NCBI GenBank assembly: GCA_018822845.1
Contig: JAHJJD010000127.1
Span: 1 to 64,000, forward strand
Direction: 5' to 3'
Source: Gammaproteobacteria bacterium
Lineage (GTDB): Bacteria > Pseudomonadota > Gammaproteobacteria > Thiotrichales > Thiotrichaceae
Length of the DNA stretch: 64,000 bases
The notes below the pieces were generated by a model. It did not search any database. It saw only the letters and a list, made by a program, of their open reading frames with translations, and had not been told where the DNA came from. Within the stretch, counting starts at the first letter, position 1. The number at the start of each line of letters is the position of its first letter. Of this stretch, positions 8,530 to 18,944 are shown one piece after another. Position numbers and translations under genes: made by a program.

Positions 8530-10545
8530 TCACAACATCGGCACAATCAGCAACGCCACAATGTTGATGATCTTGATCAGCGGATTGACTGCCGGGCCAG
8601 CCGTATCCTTGTACGGGTCGCCGATGGTGTCGCCAGTAACCGCAGCCTTGTGGGCATCGGAACCTTTACCGCCGAAATTGCCTTCCTCGATATATTTCTT
8701 GGCGTTATCCCACGCGCCACCACCAGTGGTCATGGAAATCGCCACGAAAATACCGGTCACGATAGTGCCGACCAGCACCCCGCCGAGTGCCTGCGCGCCC
8801 AGCACCAAACCGACGACAACCGGAATAACCACCGGCAACAGGGACGGAATGATCATTTCCTTGATGGCTGCCTTGGTCAGCATGTCAACGCAAGTGCCAT
8901 ATTGCGGTTTGGCAGTACCTTCCATAATGCCGGGGATGTCACGGAACTGGCGGCGTACTTCAATTACCACGGAACCCGCTGCGCGACCTACCGCTTCCAT
9001 CGCCATCGCCCCAAACAGGTAAGGGATCATGCCGCCGATAAACAGGCCGATAATAACCATGTGGTTGGAAATATCGAAGGTCAGACCAGCGTGATGGGTG
9101 GAAAGCGCATGGGTATAGTCGGCGAAGAGCACCAGCGCCGCTAGCCCTGCCGAGCCGATGGCATAGCCTTTGGTGACAGCCTTGGTGGTGTTGCCAACTG
9201 CATCCAGCGCGTCGGTAATGGTGCGGATTTCCTCCGGCAAGTTGGCCATTTCTGCAATGCCGCCCGCATTATCGGTAATCGGCCCATAAGCGTCCAGCGC
9301 CACAATGATGCCCGTCATGGACAACATGGCTGTAGCCGCAATGGCGATGCCATACAAACCAGCCAGCGAGTGCGCGCCCCAGATAGCCAGACATACTGCC
9401 AGCACGGGTGCTGCGGTGGCTTTCATGGAAATGCCCAGACCAGCAATGACGTTGGTGGCATGACCGGTAGTAGATGCTTCCGCAATATGGCGCACCGGCT
9501 TGAATTCGGTCGCGGTGTAATATTCAGTAATCCACACCATGGCCGCCGTCAGCACCAACCCAATCACCGCAGAACCGAACAGCGCATTGACTGAATAATC
9601 AGGATTCCCCCCCATCATGATAGAAGTGACGGGATAAAACAGGATCAGCGCCAACCCGCCGGAAACTGCCAGGCCGCGATACAGGGCATTCATGATCTTG
9701 CCACCGGGGCGGGCACTGACAAACAATGTGCCAACAATTGAGGCCAGAATCGAGAAGCCACCCAGCACCAGTGGATAGATAATGGCGTTTCCAGCACCCG
9801 GCATCATCAGGCCACCCAGCAACATGGTAGCGACAATGGTGACAGCATAAGTTTCAAACAGGTCAGCCGCCATACCGGCGCAGTCGCCGACGTTATCACC
9901 CACGTTGTCGGCAATAACTGCCGGGTTGCGAGGATCATCTTCCGGAATTCCGGCTTCCACCTTGCCGACCAGATCGGCACCCACATCAGCGCCCTTGGTA
10001 AAGATGCCACCACCAAGACGGGCGAAAATGGAAATCAATGAGCCGCCAAAGGCCAACCCGACCAAGGCATGGACGGCTTCCATGGAAGAAGTTCCCAGCA
10101 TCAGCAGAATGGCGTAATAACCCGCCACTCCCAACAAGGCCAACCCGACCACCAGCATGCCGGTAATCGCGCCGCCCTTGAATGCAATGTTCAGGGCAGG
10201 ATTCAACCCATCTTTCGCTGCTTCCGCCGTGCGCAGATTGGAACGTACTGACACATTCATGCCGATATAGCCGGTAGCACCGGACAGCAACGCTCCCAAG
10301 GCAAAGCCAATAGCAGTTTTCCAGCCCAGAGCGATAAAAATAACGGCAAACAATATGATTCCTACGACACTGATCGCAGTGTACTGCCGGTTCAGGTAAG
10401 CTTGGGCACCTTCCTGTACTGCCTGGGCAATCGAGCGCATTTGCTCACTGCCTTCCGGCCTGGAAAGAACCCAACGGATTGTGACCACTCCGTAAATGAG
10501 TGCAGCAATCGCGCAGAAGATGGCAACGGCCAATCCTGTCATCAT
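8530..10545 (-). CDS. hppA: K+-independent proton-translocating membrane pyrophosphatase
   Basis: A 671-residue polytopic inner membrane enzyme that couples pyrophosphate hydrolysis to proton pumping. The substrate-binding loop [11 protein letters not shown] is present. The motif GNTTKA has lysine where potassium-dependent enzymes have alanine, which is the accepted marker of the K+-independent H+-pumping class. ATG 10545 is chosen over an in-frame ATG six codons upstream because GGAGG sits seven bases before it. It stands alone on the minus strand, convergent with yceI and closed by the shared terminator. Confidence 0.96.
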   Translation of the reverse strand: MMTGLAVAIFCAIAALIYGVVTIRWVLSRPEGSEQMRSIAQAVQEGAQAYLNRQYTAISVVGIILFAVIFIALGWKTAIGFALGALLSGATGYIGMNVSVRSNLRTAEAAKDGLNPALNIAFKGGAITGMLVVGLALLGVAGYYAILLMLGTSSMEAVHALVGLAFGGSLISIFARLGGGIFTKGADVGADLVGKVEAGIPEDDPRNPAVIADNVGDNVGDCAGMAADLFETYAVTIVATMLLGGLMMPGAGNAIIYPLVLGGFSILASIVGTLFVSARPGGKIMNALYRGLAVSGGLALILFYPVTSIMMGGNPDYSVNALFGSAVIGLVLTAAMVWITEYYTATEFKPVRHIAEASTTGHATNVIAGLGISMKATAAPVLAVCLAIWGAHSLAGLYGIAIAATAMLSMTGIIVALDAYGPITDNAGGIAEMANLPEEIRTITDALDAVGNTTKAVTKGYAIGSAGLAALVLFADYTHALSTHHAGLTFDISNHMVIIGLFIGGMIPYLFGAMAMEAVGRAAGSVVIEVRRQFRDIPGIMEGTAKPQYGTCVDMLTKAAIKEMIIPSLLPVVIPVVVGLVLGAQALGGVLVGTIVTGIFVAISMTTGGGAWDNAKKYIEEGNFGGKGSDAHKAAVTGDTIGDPYKDTAGPAVNPLIKIINIVALLIVPML

Positions 10546-10772
10546 CGGAACACCTCCATACATATTTGATTATTAAGGATAATTTCAGTAACTTGTTCGC
10601 CCGACCTGTGGTGTAGCGTGGGCGACGGCTTCCGGGTATAAGCATAGCGCGATTTGCCGAACCAAACCGTATTGATTGGCAAACTTTTGACTGAATGGTG
10701 ATTTATGCGGGGAGATTCTTGCGAAAAGAAAGCCCGCATCTTGCAGGCTAAAGGGGGTAATCGAAAATGAAG

Positions 10773-10848
10773 TGGTGGCCGGGGACGGAATCGAACCGCC
10801 GACACGGGGATTTTCAATCCCCTGCTCTACCAACTGAGCTACCCGGCC
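10773..10848 (-). tRNA. tRNA-Phe (GAA)
   Basis: A complete 76-nt cloverleaf can be folded. The acceptor stem is GGCCGGG with CCCGGCC, the D-arm is TAGCTCAGTTGGTAGAGCA, and the anticodon stem GGGGA/TCCCC encloses loop TTGAAAA (anticodon GAA). The T-arm contains GGTTCGATTCC. The 3' CCA is encoded. Confidence 0.98.
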
Positions 10849-11018
10849 AACTGAGGGCGCTATTACAGCGTTTTGCCCGATTGTTGTCAAGCACATTGTT
10901 ACGTGCCAGTGAATACACATTCTGGCCAATTTAGCCAGCCAAACTGCACAGCTTCAGCAAAACCCACTACAATCCTGCATAATTCATTATTAACCAACGA
11001 CAAAAGTGATACAGGCTC

Positions 11019-12224
11019 ATGCTGCTGGCTTCACACGGTTTTTCCATGGCATTACTTTGGCTGCTCGCCGCTGTCGGCATTTTCATGTTCGCCCGTGGGC
11101 TGCCCCGCTTTCTGGATCGCTTCCACATCACCAATAGCGAAACACGTCTGCTGATCATGATCGCCTTCACCGGGGTGATACTGTTCGGCACAGCCAATTT
11201 CCTGTGGAACCTGGGTGAAGAAAAACCAAAATCCCTCCCCGAACCGCAGCCTGAAGAAGCCAGTACAGAAGCACTGGAGCAGGAGCAGCCCGCCCCTGAC
11301 GATGTAGATGGGTTTGTCGCCCTCAATTACCGGAACCTGCACGATTACCGCTCAAGCCTCAAACGACGCCTCAAGGAATTGCACAGCTTTTTCTTCAAGG
11401 ATGTCAAAAAATGGGGCGAACAGTCTCCGCAACAACGCGGTTTCCTGCAAAACATCATCGATATCCGCTGGCCAGGCTATGAGGAAATGCAGGAGACGGA
11501 CGCTGCCGTCGACCTGAGCCTGCGGGAGTTCTGGATTCATTACCAGACCGGGCAGAGCCGTTACGTCGCCAAGGTCTTCGAGGAAGAAGCCAACCTGCTG
11601 ATTGAAAAAATCAAGGATGCTCAAGCCTTCGACAATACCGCCGACAAGTCGGAACAGGAGGAAATCGACAAGTTGCTGACGAATGTCCGCAAACAACTGG
11701 AAAACAAGGATATTCCCCGCGATCCAAAGAACTCCCGCAAGGAACTGAAATTTACCCCCTACACCAGCCAAAACCGGCAAATGCTACTCGACTGGCTGCA
11801 AACAAAACAGGAAGGCACCCTGGTCAGCAGCCTGGAAATACTCGGCGACAACCAGAACAAGATTGAGGAAAGCCTGAGGCAAATACACGAATACCTGAAA
11901 AATCCTGACAACGCGGCATTACGCCAGCCAATGATCAAGATCATTGAATTGTGGCAGGCGGTCGGACGCTACAATCTGTATGCCCAGTACCAGATACTCA
12001 ATGCCGTCGAAGCCGAATACCTCGTCGAAAAGCTTTCCGGGGGAAGCGCACCCGCGCTCAACGCAGCCGTCCGCCAGCCCCCGAAGGCAGCCCGCGACCT
12101 GCATGTGCGCCTGCTGGAAGTTGCACCACAAATTGCCCAGCGCGCCATCTCACGTCGAGTCACTGAAGTGGAACAAAGCTATAGCCCGACCACGTTCACC
12201 GAACTCAACAAAAAGAAACGCTAG
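11019..12224 (+). CDS. Hypothetical membrane-anchored coiled-coil protein
   Basis: A 401-residue protein I do not recognise. Two transmembrane segments lie at about residues 8-27 and 43-64. A short acidic, proline-rich linker follows (about 68-95), then a long charged, mostly helical cytoplasmic region rich in Glu, Gln and Lys, with possible coiled coils around 180-310. No catalytic motif is visible. It is isolated between tRNA-Phe and the convergent ppx/gppA gene, whose 3' end overlaps its own by four bases. A structural or scaffolding role is only a guess. Confidence 0.75.
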   Translation: MLLASHGFSMALLWLLAAVGIFMFARGLPRFLDRFHITNSETRLLIMIAFTGVILFGTANFLWNLGEEKPKSLPEPQPEEASTEALEQEQPAPDDVDGFVALNYRNLHDYRSSLKRRLKELHSFFFKDVKKWGEQSPQQRGFLQNIIDIRWPGYEEMQETDAAVDLSLREFWIHYQTGQSRYVAKVFEEEANLLIEKIKDAQAFDNTADKSEQEEIDKLLTNVRKQLENKDIPRDPKNSRKELKFTPYTSQNRQMLLDWLQTKQEGTLVSSLEILGDNQNKIEESLRQIHEYLKNPDNAALRQPMIKIIELWQAVGRYNLYAQYQILNAVEAEYLVEKLSGGSAPALNAAVRQPPKAARDLHVRLLEVAPQIAQRAISRRVTEVEQSYSPTTFTELNKKKR

Positions 12225-13753
12225 AACACCAGTTCGACCTTGACTGCTTTCAGGTAAGCCTGTTCGCGCTCCAGATCAGCAAACAGCAGCGGATGCCGCC
12301 GGTAAAGGCTCAGGTCTTCAAAGCGCAATTCGATCCTGTTCCTGCCCAGTTTGATGCGCTCGATACGTGGCGCAGCTTCCTTGTGGGAACGATGCAACAA
12401 CACAGCCAGCCGCAACAACACGCTCAGATACAAGGCGCTTTGGTAGTGCTCCCCATCCAGCAGCTCGAACAGCTTGGGGGAAATTTTCTGCCGATGGGTG
12501 CGCACCAGCACACTCAGCCAGCGTTGTTCCTCAGTGGAAAACCCAGGCAGATCCGCATTTTCCAGCAAATAGCCGCCATGCTTGTGGTAGCCGCTATGGG
12601 AAATCGCCAACCCCACCTCATGCAAATCAGCCGCCCAACCCAGCAAATCATCCAGATGGCAAGCAAGTTTCCAGTCATCGCGGCAACGATTGAATAGTTT
12701 GTGCGCAGTTTCCCGCACGGATTCAGCATGAGCCCTGTCAATCTGAAAGCGTTGCTGCCAGGAACTGACCGTCTTGTCGCGCGTATCTTCGTGCTGGTAG
12801 CGTTCCAGCCGGTCATACACCAGCCCCTCACGCAAAGCACCATCCGAGACAAACATCCGCTCGATTTTCAGCGCCTCGAATACCGCAATCAGCACGGCCA
12901 GACCACCAGCGAACACCGGCCTGCGTTCCTCGCTCAAGCCTGCCAGCTTGAGTTTGTCCACATGCCCCGCTTCGATCATCATGTCGCGCACCTTGTACAT
13001 GTGCTCCAGCGTAATGCCGTAAGGTGCCAGCCCGGTTTGCTGGATAACCTTTTTTACTGCGCGGATAGTGCCTGATGCGCCGGTAGCCGATTCCCAGCCA
13101 ATCTCCCGGTAGGCCGCCTTGATCGGGCGCAATTCCAGATGGGCCGCCGTAACGGCTTTTTCCCAGCAGGACTTGCTCAGCTTGCCGTCGGGGAAAAACG
13201 CCCGACTGCTGCTCACACAACCCATGCGCAGGCTTTCCAGGTGCAACGGCTCATAGCCCTGTCCGATGATGAGTTCCGTGCTGCCGCCGCCGATGTCCAT
13301 GACAAAGCGCTTGCCCTGTTGATCCTTGACCAACGAATGGGCGACACCGAGGTAAATTAGGCGCGCTTCCTCACGTCCGCTGATGATGGAAATGGGGTGG
13401 CCGAGTGCCTCTTCCGCCAGATGCAGGAATTCGCGGGCATTTTTGGTCTGGCGCAAGGTATTGGTGCCAACCGCCGTCACATTTTCGGAGGGAAAATCGC
13501 GGATACGTTCGCCAAAACGCAGCAGACAGGCAAATGCCCGTTCCTGCGCCTCCAGGCTGAGATGGCCTTTGGCATCCAGCCCCCCCCCCAAACGCACTGA
13601 CTCGCGCAAACGATCCAGAACATTGACCTGCCCAAAGGCGTCAAGCTGCACGACGATCATGTGGAAACTGTTGGAGCCGAGATCAATTGCAGCCAGTTTA
13701 CGGGGCTTCAGCTCCGCTCCTGAATCCGCCGTCACTCCAGCACCATGATGCAA
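12221..13753 (-). CDS. Exopolyphosphatase / guanosine pentaphosphatase (Ppx/GppA)
   Basis: A 510-residue Ppx/GppA phosphatase. The N-terminal actin-like ASKHA domain has the first phosphate loop [13 protein letters not shown] (about residues 22-34) and a second glycine-rich loop [13 protein letters not shown] (about 147-159). The C-terminal third contains an HD-type helical domain (WAADLHEVG). It hydrolyses polyphosphate and/or pppGpp; the sequence does not separate these. The GTG at 13735 overlaps the ridA stop (GTGA) and is a possible alternative start. Its place beside ridA and spoT suggests a link to stringent-response metabolism. It carries a run of ten G in its coding strand (about 13580-13589). 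Confidence 0.93.
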   Translation of the reverse strand: MHHGAGVTADSGAELKPRKLAAIDLGSNSFHMIVVQLDAFGQVNVLDRLRESVRLGGGLDAKGHLSLEAQERAFACLLRFGERIRDFPSENVTAVGTNTLRQTKNAREFLHLAEEALGHPISIISGREEARLIYLGVAHSLVKDQQGKRFVMDIGGGSTELIIGQGYEPLHLESLRMGCVSSSRAFFPDGKLSKSCWEKAVTAAHLELRPIKAAYREIGWESATGASGTIRAVKKVIQQTGLAPYGITLEHMYKVRDMMIEAGHVDKLKLAGLSEERRPVFAGGLAVLIAVFEALKIERMFVSDGALREGLVYDRLERYQHEDTRDKTVSSWQQRFQIDRAHAESVRETAHKLFNRCRDDWKLACHLDDLLGWAADLHEVGLAISHSGYHKHGGYLLENADLPGFSTEEQRWLSVLVRTHRQKISPKLFELLDGEHYQSALYLSVLLRLAVLLHRSHKEAAPRIERIKLGRNRIELRFEDLSLYRRHPLLFADLEREQAYLKAVKVELVF

Positions 13754-14115
13754 TCAACTTCGACCTGCGCAGCACGCGGCAGGGAAGCCACGCCAATGGC
13801 TGCACGCGCCGGATACGGCTCAGTGAAGAATTCCGACATCACTTGATTGACCACGGGAAAATGGACCAGATCGGTCAGGAAAACATGCACTTTCACACAG
13901 TCATTCAGGGAGCCACCGGCGGCCTTGGCGACTGCTGCCAGATTGCGAAAAACCTGACGTACCTGCTCGGCAATATCGCCTTCCACCATCTCCATCGTAG
14001 CGGGCACAAGGGGAATCTGCCCGGAAAGGTAAACAGTGTTGCCAGCGCGCACCGCCTGGGAATAAGTACCGATAGCCTGCGGGGCGTCTGTTGTGGAAAT
14101 GATGCTCTTGGTCAT
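13732..14115 (-). CDS. ridA: RidA family enamine/imine deaminase
   Basis: A 127-residue YjgF/YER057c/UK114 family protein that hydrolyses reactive 2-aminoacrylate and related enamines, protecting PLP enzymes. The N-terminal [26 protein letters not shown] region and the C-terminal arginine block ([14 protein letters not shown], with Arg near residue 107) match RidA. It lies 8 bp after spoT and overlaps the ppx/gppA start. A ridA gene directly behind spoT is common in gammaproteobacteria. Confidence 0.95.
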   Translation of the reverse strand: MTKSIISTTDAPQAIGTYSQAVRAGNTVYLSGQIPLVPATMEMVEGDIAEQVRQVFRNLAAVAKAAGGSLNDCVKVHVFLTDLVHFPVVNQVMSEFFTEPYPARAAIGVASLPRAAQVEVDCIMVLE

Positions 14116-14123
14116 TGGCGTCC

Positions 14124-16001
14124 TTATTTCGTCATATCGATTACATTTAATACATTAGGGATATGTTTTAGCTGACGAATGACTTCTTGTAAATGACTGG
14201 AATCATCAACCTGTATGGTAAATGCATCCTGCTTGCTACGACCTTCTCCGGTAATCTTCAGGTCGATGATATTCACGTCCAGCCCATCAAGGCATTTGGT
14301 AATCTGGCGCAGCATGCCTTTCACGTCACGCACTTCGACCACGATATTGGCCGCCATTTTCTGCCCCGCTTCACGCTCGCCACGCAACGGCAACTCTCCG
14401 TGCCGCCGCAACCAGCCCCGGATCGCCGAACTCGCCGCACTGGTCTTGACAAAATTCAGCCAGATCAATTGTGGCCTGGCTGAATCATCTGTCAGAACCT
14501 TGATGGTCGCCATGTTATTGGGAATACGGCTACGTAACGGCATCGCCCTGCCATCAATCAGCGCCCCGACACAGTGGTTCCCCACCTCGGTATGCACGGC
14601 ATAAGCAAAATCCACCAGCGTGGCACCACGCGGAAATTCTTTCACCTCGCCAGCAGGGGTATAAGCATAAATTTCCGTCTGGAACATGTCGGCCTGCATA
14701 TCCGCATAAAACTCATCCGGATTTTGCGCCTGACTGTCGAATTCCTTGACCCGTTCCACCCAGGATTTGAAAACCGCCTGGGTATACTCGGCCTTCTGGG
14801 CAGAACGCGCATCGGGATAACGCCAGCAGGATGCCATGCCGAACTGGGCCATGTGGAACATGTCGCGCGTCTGTATCTGGAAGCGGATAAGCTGCCCGCT
14901 TTTTGCCGTTACCGTAGTCTGTAGGGCCTGGAAACCAAAAGCACGCGGGGCTGCGATAAAATCCCTCACCATCCCCATGCGCGGCTTGAACATGCCATGG
15001 ATAATGCCCATCGCCTGATAGCATTCACTGACCTCGCCAACCTGTACGCTGAGTTCCAGTAAATTGCATTGCTGGCGAAAACTCACCCGCTTGCGGCGGC
15101 ACTGTTCATAAACCCGGAACAGGTTTTTTTCCCAGCGCATGGTATTACTGCGAGGAATGGCCACCTGTAACGCCTGCTCAATGTCATCGAAAATCTGCTG
15201 ATGCTCTTGCTCATGATCAAGCAGATACTGGTCGAGGGCATTTTGTAAAATCTGGCTGCGCCATGCATACAAATGCTGGAAAGAATGCCATTGCAGCTTG
15301 CGGCGAATGTCATTCATTCCCAAACGGCGCGCCAGCGTCACATAGGTAGTGGCCGTTTCGTGCGCGATACGCCGCCGCTTTTCCGGCGGCATATTGCCAA
15401 GCGTTTCCATATTGTGCAGCCGGTCAGCCAGCTTGATCAGCACCACTCGGAAATCCCGCGTCATAGCCTGCATCATCTTGTGGTAACTGGCAATCGTGAC
15501 AGCCTGTTTGGTCGGCAGGCCATCATTGCGTTTCAGTTTGGTAACACCCTCAACCAGTTCGGCGACGGTTTCGCCAAAGCTGTCGGCGATTTCCTGCCGG
15601 AGGCAATTGGTGTCTTCAAGAACGTCATGTAGCAAAGCCGCACACAGGGTATCTTCGTCCAGATACAACTGGGCGAGATTATGGGCAACTTCAAGTGGAT
15701 GGGTAATGTAGGGAGTGACATTATCGGCACGGAATATGCCGTCGTGCTTTTCCGCCGCCATCAGGAAGGCATTGTAGACTTTGGTGATACCTGCCTCATC
15801 CATGTAGCGCTCAACCAGGCGCATCAGATCAGCCGCGCGGAAAACCCCCGGTGGTGGTGGCTTTCTGGATGGCCCGCCCCCGTCATCATCACTGCCGCCA
15901 TTGCCAGAACCCGACCCGCAATTTCCTTCATCCCCACCAGCGGGAGGCAGACCATGCCCGTCATCTTCGGGAGGTGACCCAAGGTATCTATCTTCTGACA
16001 T
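14124..16001 (-). CDS. spoT: SpoT/RelA-type (p)ppGpp hydrolase with degenerate synthetase domain
   Basis: A 625-residue long RelA/SpoT homologue. The HD hydrolase domain looks intact: His101, the HDVLED motif at 125-130, and LADRLHNM with Asp193 and Asn197. A TGS domain lies at about 440-500 and an ACT domain at 550-625. The synthetase domain has lost key residues. Asn313 replaces the catalytic aspartate, Arg373 replaces the glutamate before QIRT, and that motif is QIQT. It is therefore probably hydrolase-only. The first 50 residues are an unusual Gly/Asp/Pro-rich tail. The ATG has AGGAGG four bases upstream. It lies downstream of rpoZ as in E. coli, separated by a terminator-like hairpin. 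Confidence 0.93.
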   Translation of the reverse strand: MSEDRYLGSPPEDDGHGLPPAGGDEGNCGSGSGNGGSDDDGGGPSRKPPPPGVFRAADLMRLVERYMDEAGITKVYNAFLMAAEKHDGIFRADNVTPYITHPLEVAHNLAQLYLDEDTLCAALLHDVLEDTNCLRQEIADSFGETVAELVEGVTKLKRNDGLPTKQAVTIASYHKMMQAMTRDFRVVLIKLADRLHNMETLGNMPPEKRRRIAHETATTYVTLARRLGMNDIRRKLQWHSFQHLYAWRSQILQNALDQYLLDHEQEHQQIFDDIEQALQVAIPRSNTMRWEKNLFRVYEQCRRKRVSFRQQCNLLELSVQVGEVSECYQAMGIIHGMFKPRMGMVRDFIAAPRAFGFQALQTTVTAKSGQLIRFQIQTRDMFHMAQFGMASCWRYPDARSAQKAEYTQAVFKSWVERVKEFDSQAQNPDEFYADMQADMFQTEIYAYTPAGEVKEFPRGATLVDFAYAVHTEVGNHCVGALIDGRAMPLRSRIPNNMATIKVLTDDSARPQLIWLNFVKTSAASSAIRGWLRRHGELPLRGEREAGQKMAANIVVEVRDVKGMLRQITKCLDGLDVNIIDLKITGEGRSKQDAFTIQVDDSSHLQEVIRQLKHIPNVLNVIDMTK

Positions 16002-16053
16002 ATAACCTCCTCACCGAACCATACAGAGAGGGCACACGGACAAGCATTCCATG

Positions 16054-16092
16054 AAAAACGCCTGCCGGATTACTCACGGACAGGCGTTTTCA
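16054..16092 (-). terminator. Terminator or attenuator between rpoZ and spoT
   Basis: The arms aaaacgcctg (16056-16065) and caggcgtttt (16082-16091) form a 10-bp stem that extends inward with CCG/CGG pairing. On the minus strand a T-run ends the right arm, so some rpoZ transcripts should end here before spoT. Confidence 0.75.
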
Positions 16093-16097
16093 GGGAA

Positions 16098-16316
16098 TCA
16101 ATCGTCCATTGCAACTGTGGAAATCACCACAGGCTTCTGGCTCAGCAAGCCTTCAGCAATTTCACGCAGGGCTATGACGGTAGGCTTGTCGCCTTCTTCT
16201 GCCAACAGCGGCTGTGCGCCGTGGGAGATGTCGCGCGCGCGTTTCGCCGCTTTCAAAACCAGCTCAAAATTATTTTCCACATGCTGCAAGCAGTCTTCGA
16301 CTGTAATACGTGCCAT
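16098..16316 (-). CDS. rpoZ: RNA polymerase omega subunit
   Basis: A 72-residue omega subunit that assists assembly of the beta-prime subunit of RNA polymerase. The product begins [20 protein letters not shown], very close to E. coli RpoZ, and contains the KRARDISHG block. The frame is open to 16343, but the internal ATG matches the conserved N-terminus. The rpoZ-spoT order is conserved in gammaproteobacteria. Confidence 0.97.
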   Translation of the reverse strand: MARITVEDCLQHVENNFELVLKAAKRARDISHGAQPLLAEEGDKPTVIALREIAEGLLSQKPVVISTVAMDD

Positions 16317-16380
16317 TTCGGTTACGCTCTGAAATTTAATCAAACGAATAAGCTATGCTGAATCACAGCAGAGGTCAACC

Positions 16381-18555
16381 CTAATATTTCAGGCGGGCGT
16401 AATAGGTCTTCTGCGCGGCCTCCCGTGCTTGTCCCAATGTATGGATACCCTTTTCAGCCAGCAACGGAATCAGGCGCAGGAATACTTCCGCCGTCGCCAT
16501 CGCATCGCCCAGCGCAGTATGCCGCCCCAGGATGTTGATGTTGAAACGCTCGGTAATCGCTTCCAGCCGATGCGATTCCTGATTGGGGTGCACCACCGCC
16601 GACAGTAACAATGTATCCATGACCGGATGGTCGAACACCAGCCCCGTAAGCTTTTCCTTCACTTGCAGGCAACGCATGTCAAATGCCGCATTGTGCGCCA
16701 CCAGCACTGTGTCCTGCGCAAACTGGTGAAAAGCGGGTAATACCTTGTCGATGGTAGGTTGCCCCTTCACCATTTCCGGGGTAATGCCGTGAATGGGGAT
16801 GGTAATCCTGGGAATCGCACGGCGCGGGTCAACCAGCTGGTCAAAACTTTCCTGCCGCAACAACTTGCCATTGACGATGCGCACTGCCGCAAGCTGGATG
16901 ATTTCGTCACCATTGGCAGGGTCAAGGCCGGTCGTTTCCGTATCAAATACGGTGAATGACAGTTCGCTCAACTTGCTGTCTTCCAGCGAACGGGTTTGTG
17001 CCGAGGTCTGGAACAGGTCGAAATCGTAGTATTCCGGGCGACTTTCGTTGCGCACCACACTGGCTGTTTCCAGTTGCTCCTGCGGTGCCGCCAATGGCAA
17101 CAGGAAGCGGAAAAATACCGTGCCGTTTTCCGGCTCGCGTCCGAACCAGAAAGCGCCGCCGTGGCGTTCCACCACATCCTGAATGGTCAGGGAAGTATCC
17201 TCACCCGCCGAGCGCATCGGGTCGGTTTCCCACCCCGGAATCACCTTGTCGGTAAGCTTATTGGCGGAAGGCTGCCAGCACAAATCCAGTTGCCCGCGCC
17301 CATCGACCCGTTTCAGGCGCAGCTGTACGGTGGTAATGGTGCATTCCTGACGTAACCGTTCGGCCAGATAGGATAATGCCTGTAATAACGAAAAGCTCTC
17401 CACCTTGAGCCACAGGGAATCGTCCAGATCATCGGCGACAGCCGTCAGCGTCCCCAGCGACTCGATGCGGCGAATGGCGGCAGCCGCCAGATCAGCCCCC
17501 AACATGTCTTCCAACGGCCAGCGCAATACCAAACTATCTACTGAGGAAGATTTGATCTCACGCAGACGGTTTCCCAGCCCCGCTGTTTCTTCCCGCAGCA
17601 CTTTCAACAGACGATCATGCATATCAGGCTCGATATCGGGGTATTCCAGCACATCCAGTGCCGCCTGCATGTTGGCCAACGCCGCCCGGCTACGTTCGGT
17701 CAGGGTATGCAGGATACTGTCCTGACGCGCCTGCGCCTCAAACTCACGGGTAATGTTGTCGAGCATCAGCACGAAACCGGTCATTTGCGAAGCTTCACTA
17801 TTATCCTGTACGGAACGCACCGGAGCCATCTGCGCCCGCAACAACTGCCCCGATGGCGTAGTAGTAATGAACTGGGCGGAAGGCGCTGCTGCGCCACGTT
17901 GCAGGCGGTGCTGAATATTTTCCAGCGCGTGCGCCACCAGTTTGCGGTCGAACACGCCGTAAACAGAACGCCCCAACCCAATCAGTTCCGTACCACCGAT
18001 GGAGCCTGGGGCTTGCGACAGAGCACGGAACTGCATACGTGCACGGTTGTTATAAAGCAGAATACGCCCATCAAGGTTGCACACCACCACGCTTTTGGTG
18101 AGTTCGGACATGAGCGCTGCAAGGCGGTTTTTTTCCTGCTCGGTGTTATGGGCGGCTTCAGCAACCCGCTCATCCATTTCCTCGCGCAAGGCTTCGCGCT
18201 GTTGCACCAACTGGTTGAACAGCTCGGTCAAACGGCGGTTTTCAACACTGCCAGTGGGTTCAAGCTGGCGTTTGACATCGGTTCCCAGCAACACCTGAGC
18301 CTCTTCCGCCAAACGCGCCGGAGCTGTCATGAAATACGCCACCAGGCGGCTGAGCATAGACCCAACAAGCACCAGCGACACTGCCCACATGAGAACCAAC
18401 AACACAGCGCGTGCGCCTACCGCATTGATGACAGCGGCACGCTCGCTTTCGGTCAAAGCTGCTCCGATCAGGGCACCTGTTACCAGCAGCCACGCCAGGC
18501 AAACTATCCCAATGATAACCACCCCGATGGCCACCCGCTTGTCAAAGCGCCTCAT
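16381..18555 (-). CDS. Membrane pseudo-histidine-kinase fused to DEDDh 3'-5' exonuclease
   Basis: A 724-residue fusion. Two transmembrane helices (about residues 10-32 and 48-70) precede a HAMP-like coiled segment, a PAS-like region (about 150-275) and a degenerate kinase region. The latter has no H-box histidine, but a HATPase-like tail remains (DVVERHGGAFWF near 450). The C-terminal domain (about 530-715) is a DnaQ-type exonuclease with intact DEDDh residues: DTETTG near 536, NAAFDM and RHTALGD. Its start overlaps the receiver gene stop by four bases (ATGA). It belongs to the conserved symporter-kinase/exonuclease/DUF294 neighbourhood linked to acetate or carboxylate sensing. The substrate is unknown. 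Confidence 0.88.
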   Translation of the reverse strand: MRRFDKRVAIGVVIIGIVCLAWLLVTGALIGAALTESERAAVINAVGARAVLLVLMWAVSLVLVGSMLSRLVAYFMTAPARLAEEAQVLLGTDVKRQLEPTGSVENRRLTELFNQLVQQREALREEMDERVAEAAHNTEQEKNRLAALMSELTKSVVVCNLDGRILLYNNRARMQFRALSQAPGSIGGTELIGLGRSVYGVFDRKLVAHALENIQHRLQRGAAAPSAQFITTTPSGQLLRAQMAPVRSVQDNSEASQMTGFVLMLDNITREFEAQARQDSILHTLTERSRAALANMQAALDVLEYPDIEPDMHDRLLKVLREETAGLGNRLREIKSSSVDSLVLRWPLEDMLGADLAAAAIRRIESLGTLTAVADDLDDSLWLKVESFSLLQALSYLAERLRQECTITTVQLRLKRVDGRGQLDLCWQPSANKLTDKVIPGWETDPMRSAGEDTSLTIQDVVERHGGAFWFGREPENGTVFFRFLLPLAAPQEQLETASVVRNESRPEYYDFDLFQTSAQTRSLEDSKLSELSFTVFDTETTGLDPANGDEIIQLAAVRIVNGKLLRQESFDQLVDPRRAIPRITIPIHGITPEMVKGQPTIDKVLPAFHQFAQDTVLVAHNAAFDMRCLQVKEKLTGLVFDHPVMDTLLLSAVVHPNQESHRLEAITERFNINILGRHTALGDAMATAEVFLRLIPLLAEKGIHTLGQAREAAQKTYYARLKY

Positions 18556-18926
18556 GCAGCAGCCTCCAGCAGCTCACGCACTTTCTGTACCAGCTCCTTG
18601 GTGGAAAACGGTTTGACCATGTAGGCATTCGCCCCCATCGCCAGCCCTTTGGTAACATCAGTGTCACGCCCCTTGGCAGTCAGCATCAGGATCGGCAACG
18701 CCTTGAATTCGGCATTGGCACGGACTTCGTGACATACGTCAAAGCCGGTTTTTCTCGGCATCATCACATCCAGCAACAACAGGTCGGGATGTTCGTTGGC
18801 TATCAGCTCACAGGCCTCCTGACCATCATGCGCGACCACCACACGGTAGCCTTCGCGTTTCATCAGAAATTCCAGCGAGATCAGGATATTGGGTTCATCA
18901 TCCGCGATCAGCACGGTTTTGCTCAT
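18552..18926 (-). CDS. Single-domain response regulator
   Basis: A 124-residue CheY-like receiver with no output domain. The acidic pair is at residues 10-11, the phosphoacceptor is Asp53 in LLLLDVMMP, the conserved Thr/Lys follow in MLTAKG and VKPFS. ATG 18926 is preferred over the upstream start because GAGAGG precedes it by about seven bases. It is transcribed just after the symporter-histidine kinase and overlaps the exonuclease fusion by four bases. It is therefore the likely phosphorylation target of that kinase, and it must act through a protein partner. Confidence 0.95.
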   Translation of the reverse strand: MSKTVLIADDEPNILISLEFLMKREGYRVVVAHDGQEACELIANEHPDLLLLDVMMPRKTGFDVCHEVRANAEFKALPILMLTAKGRDTDVTKGLAMGANAYMVKPFSTKELVQKVRELLEAAA

Positions 18927-18944
18927 GTTGTTTTCCTCTCTCAA

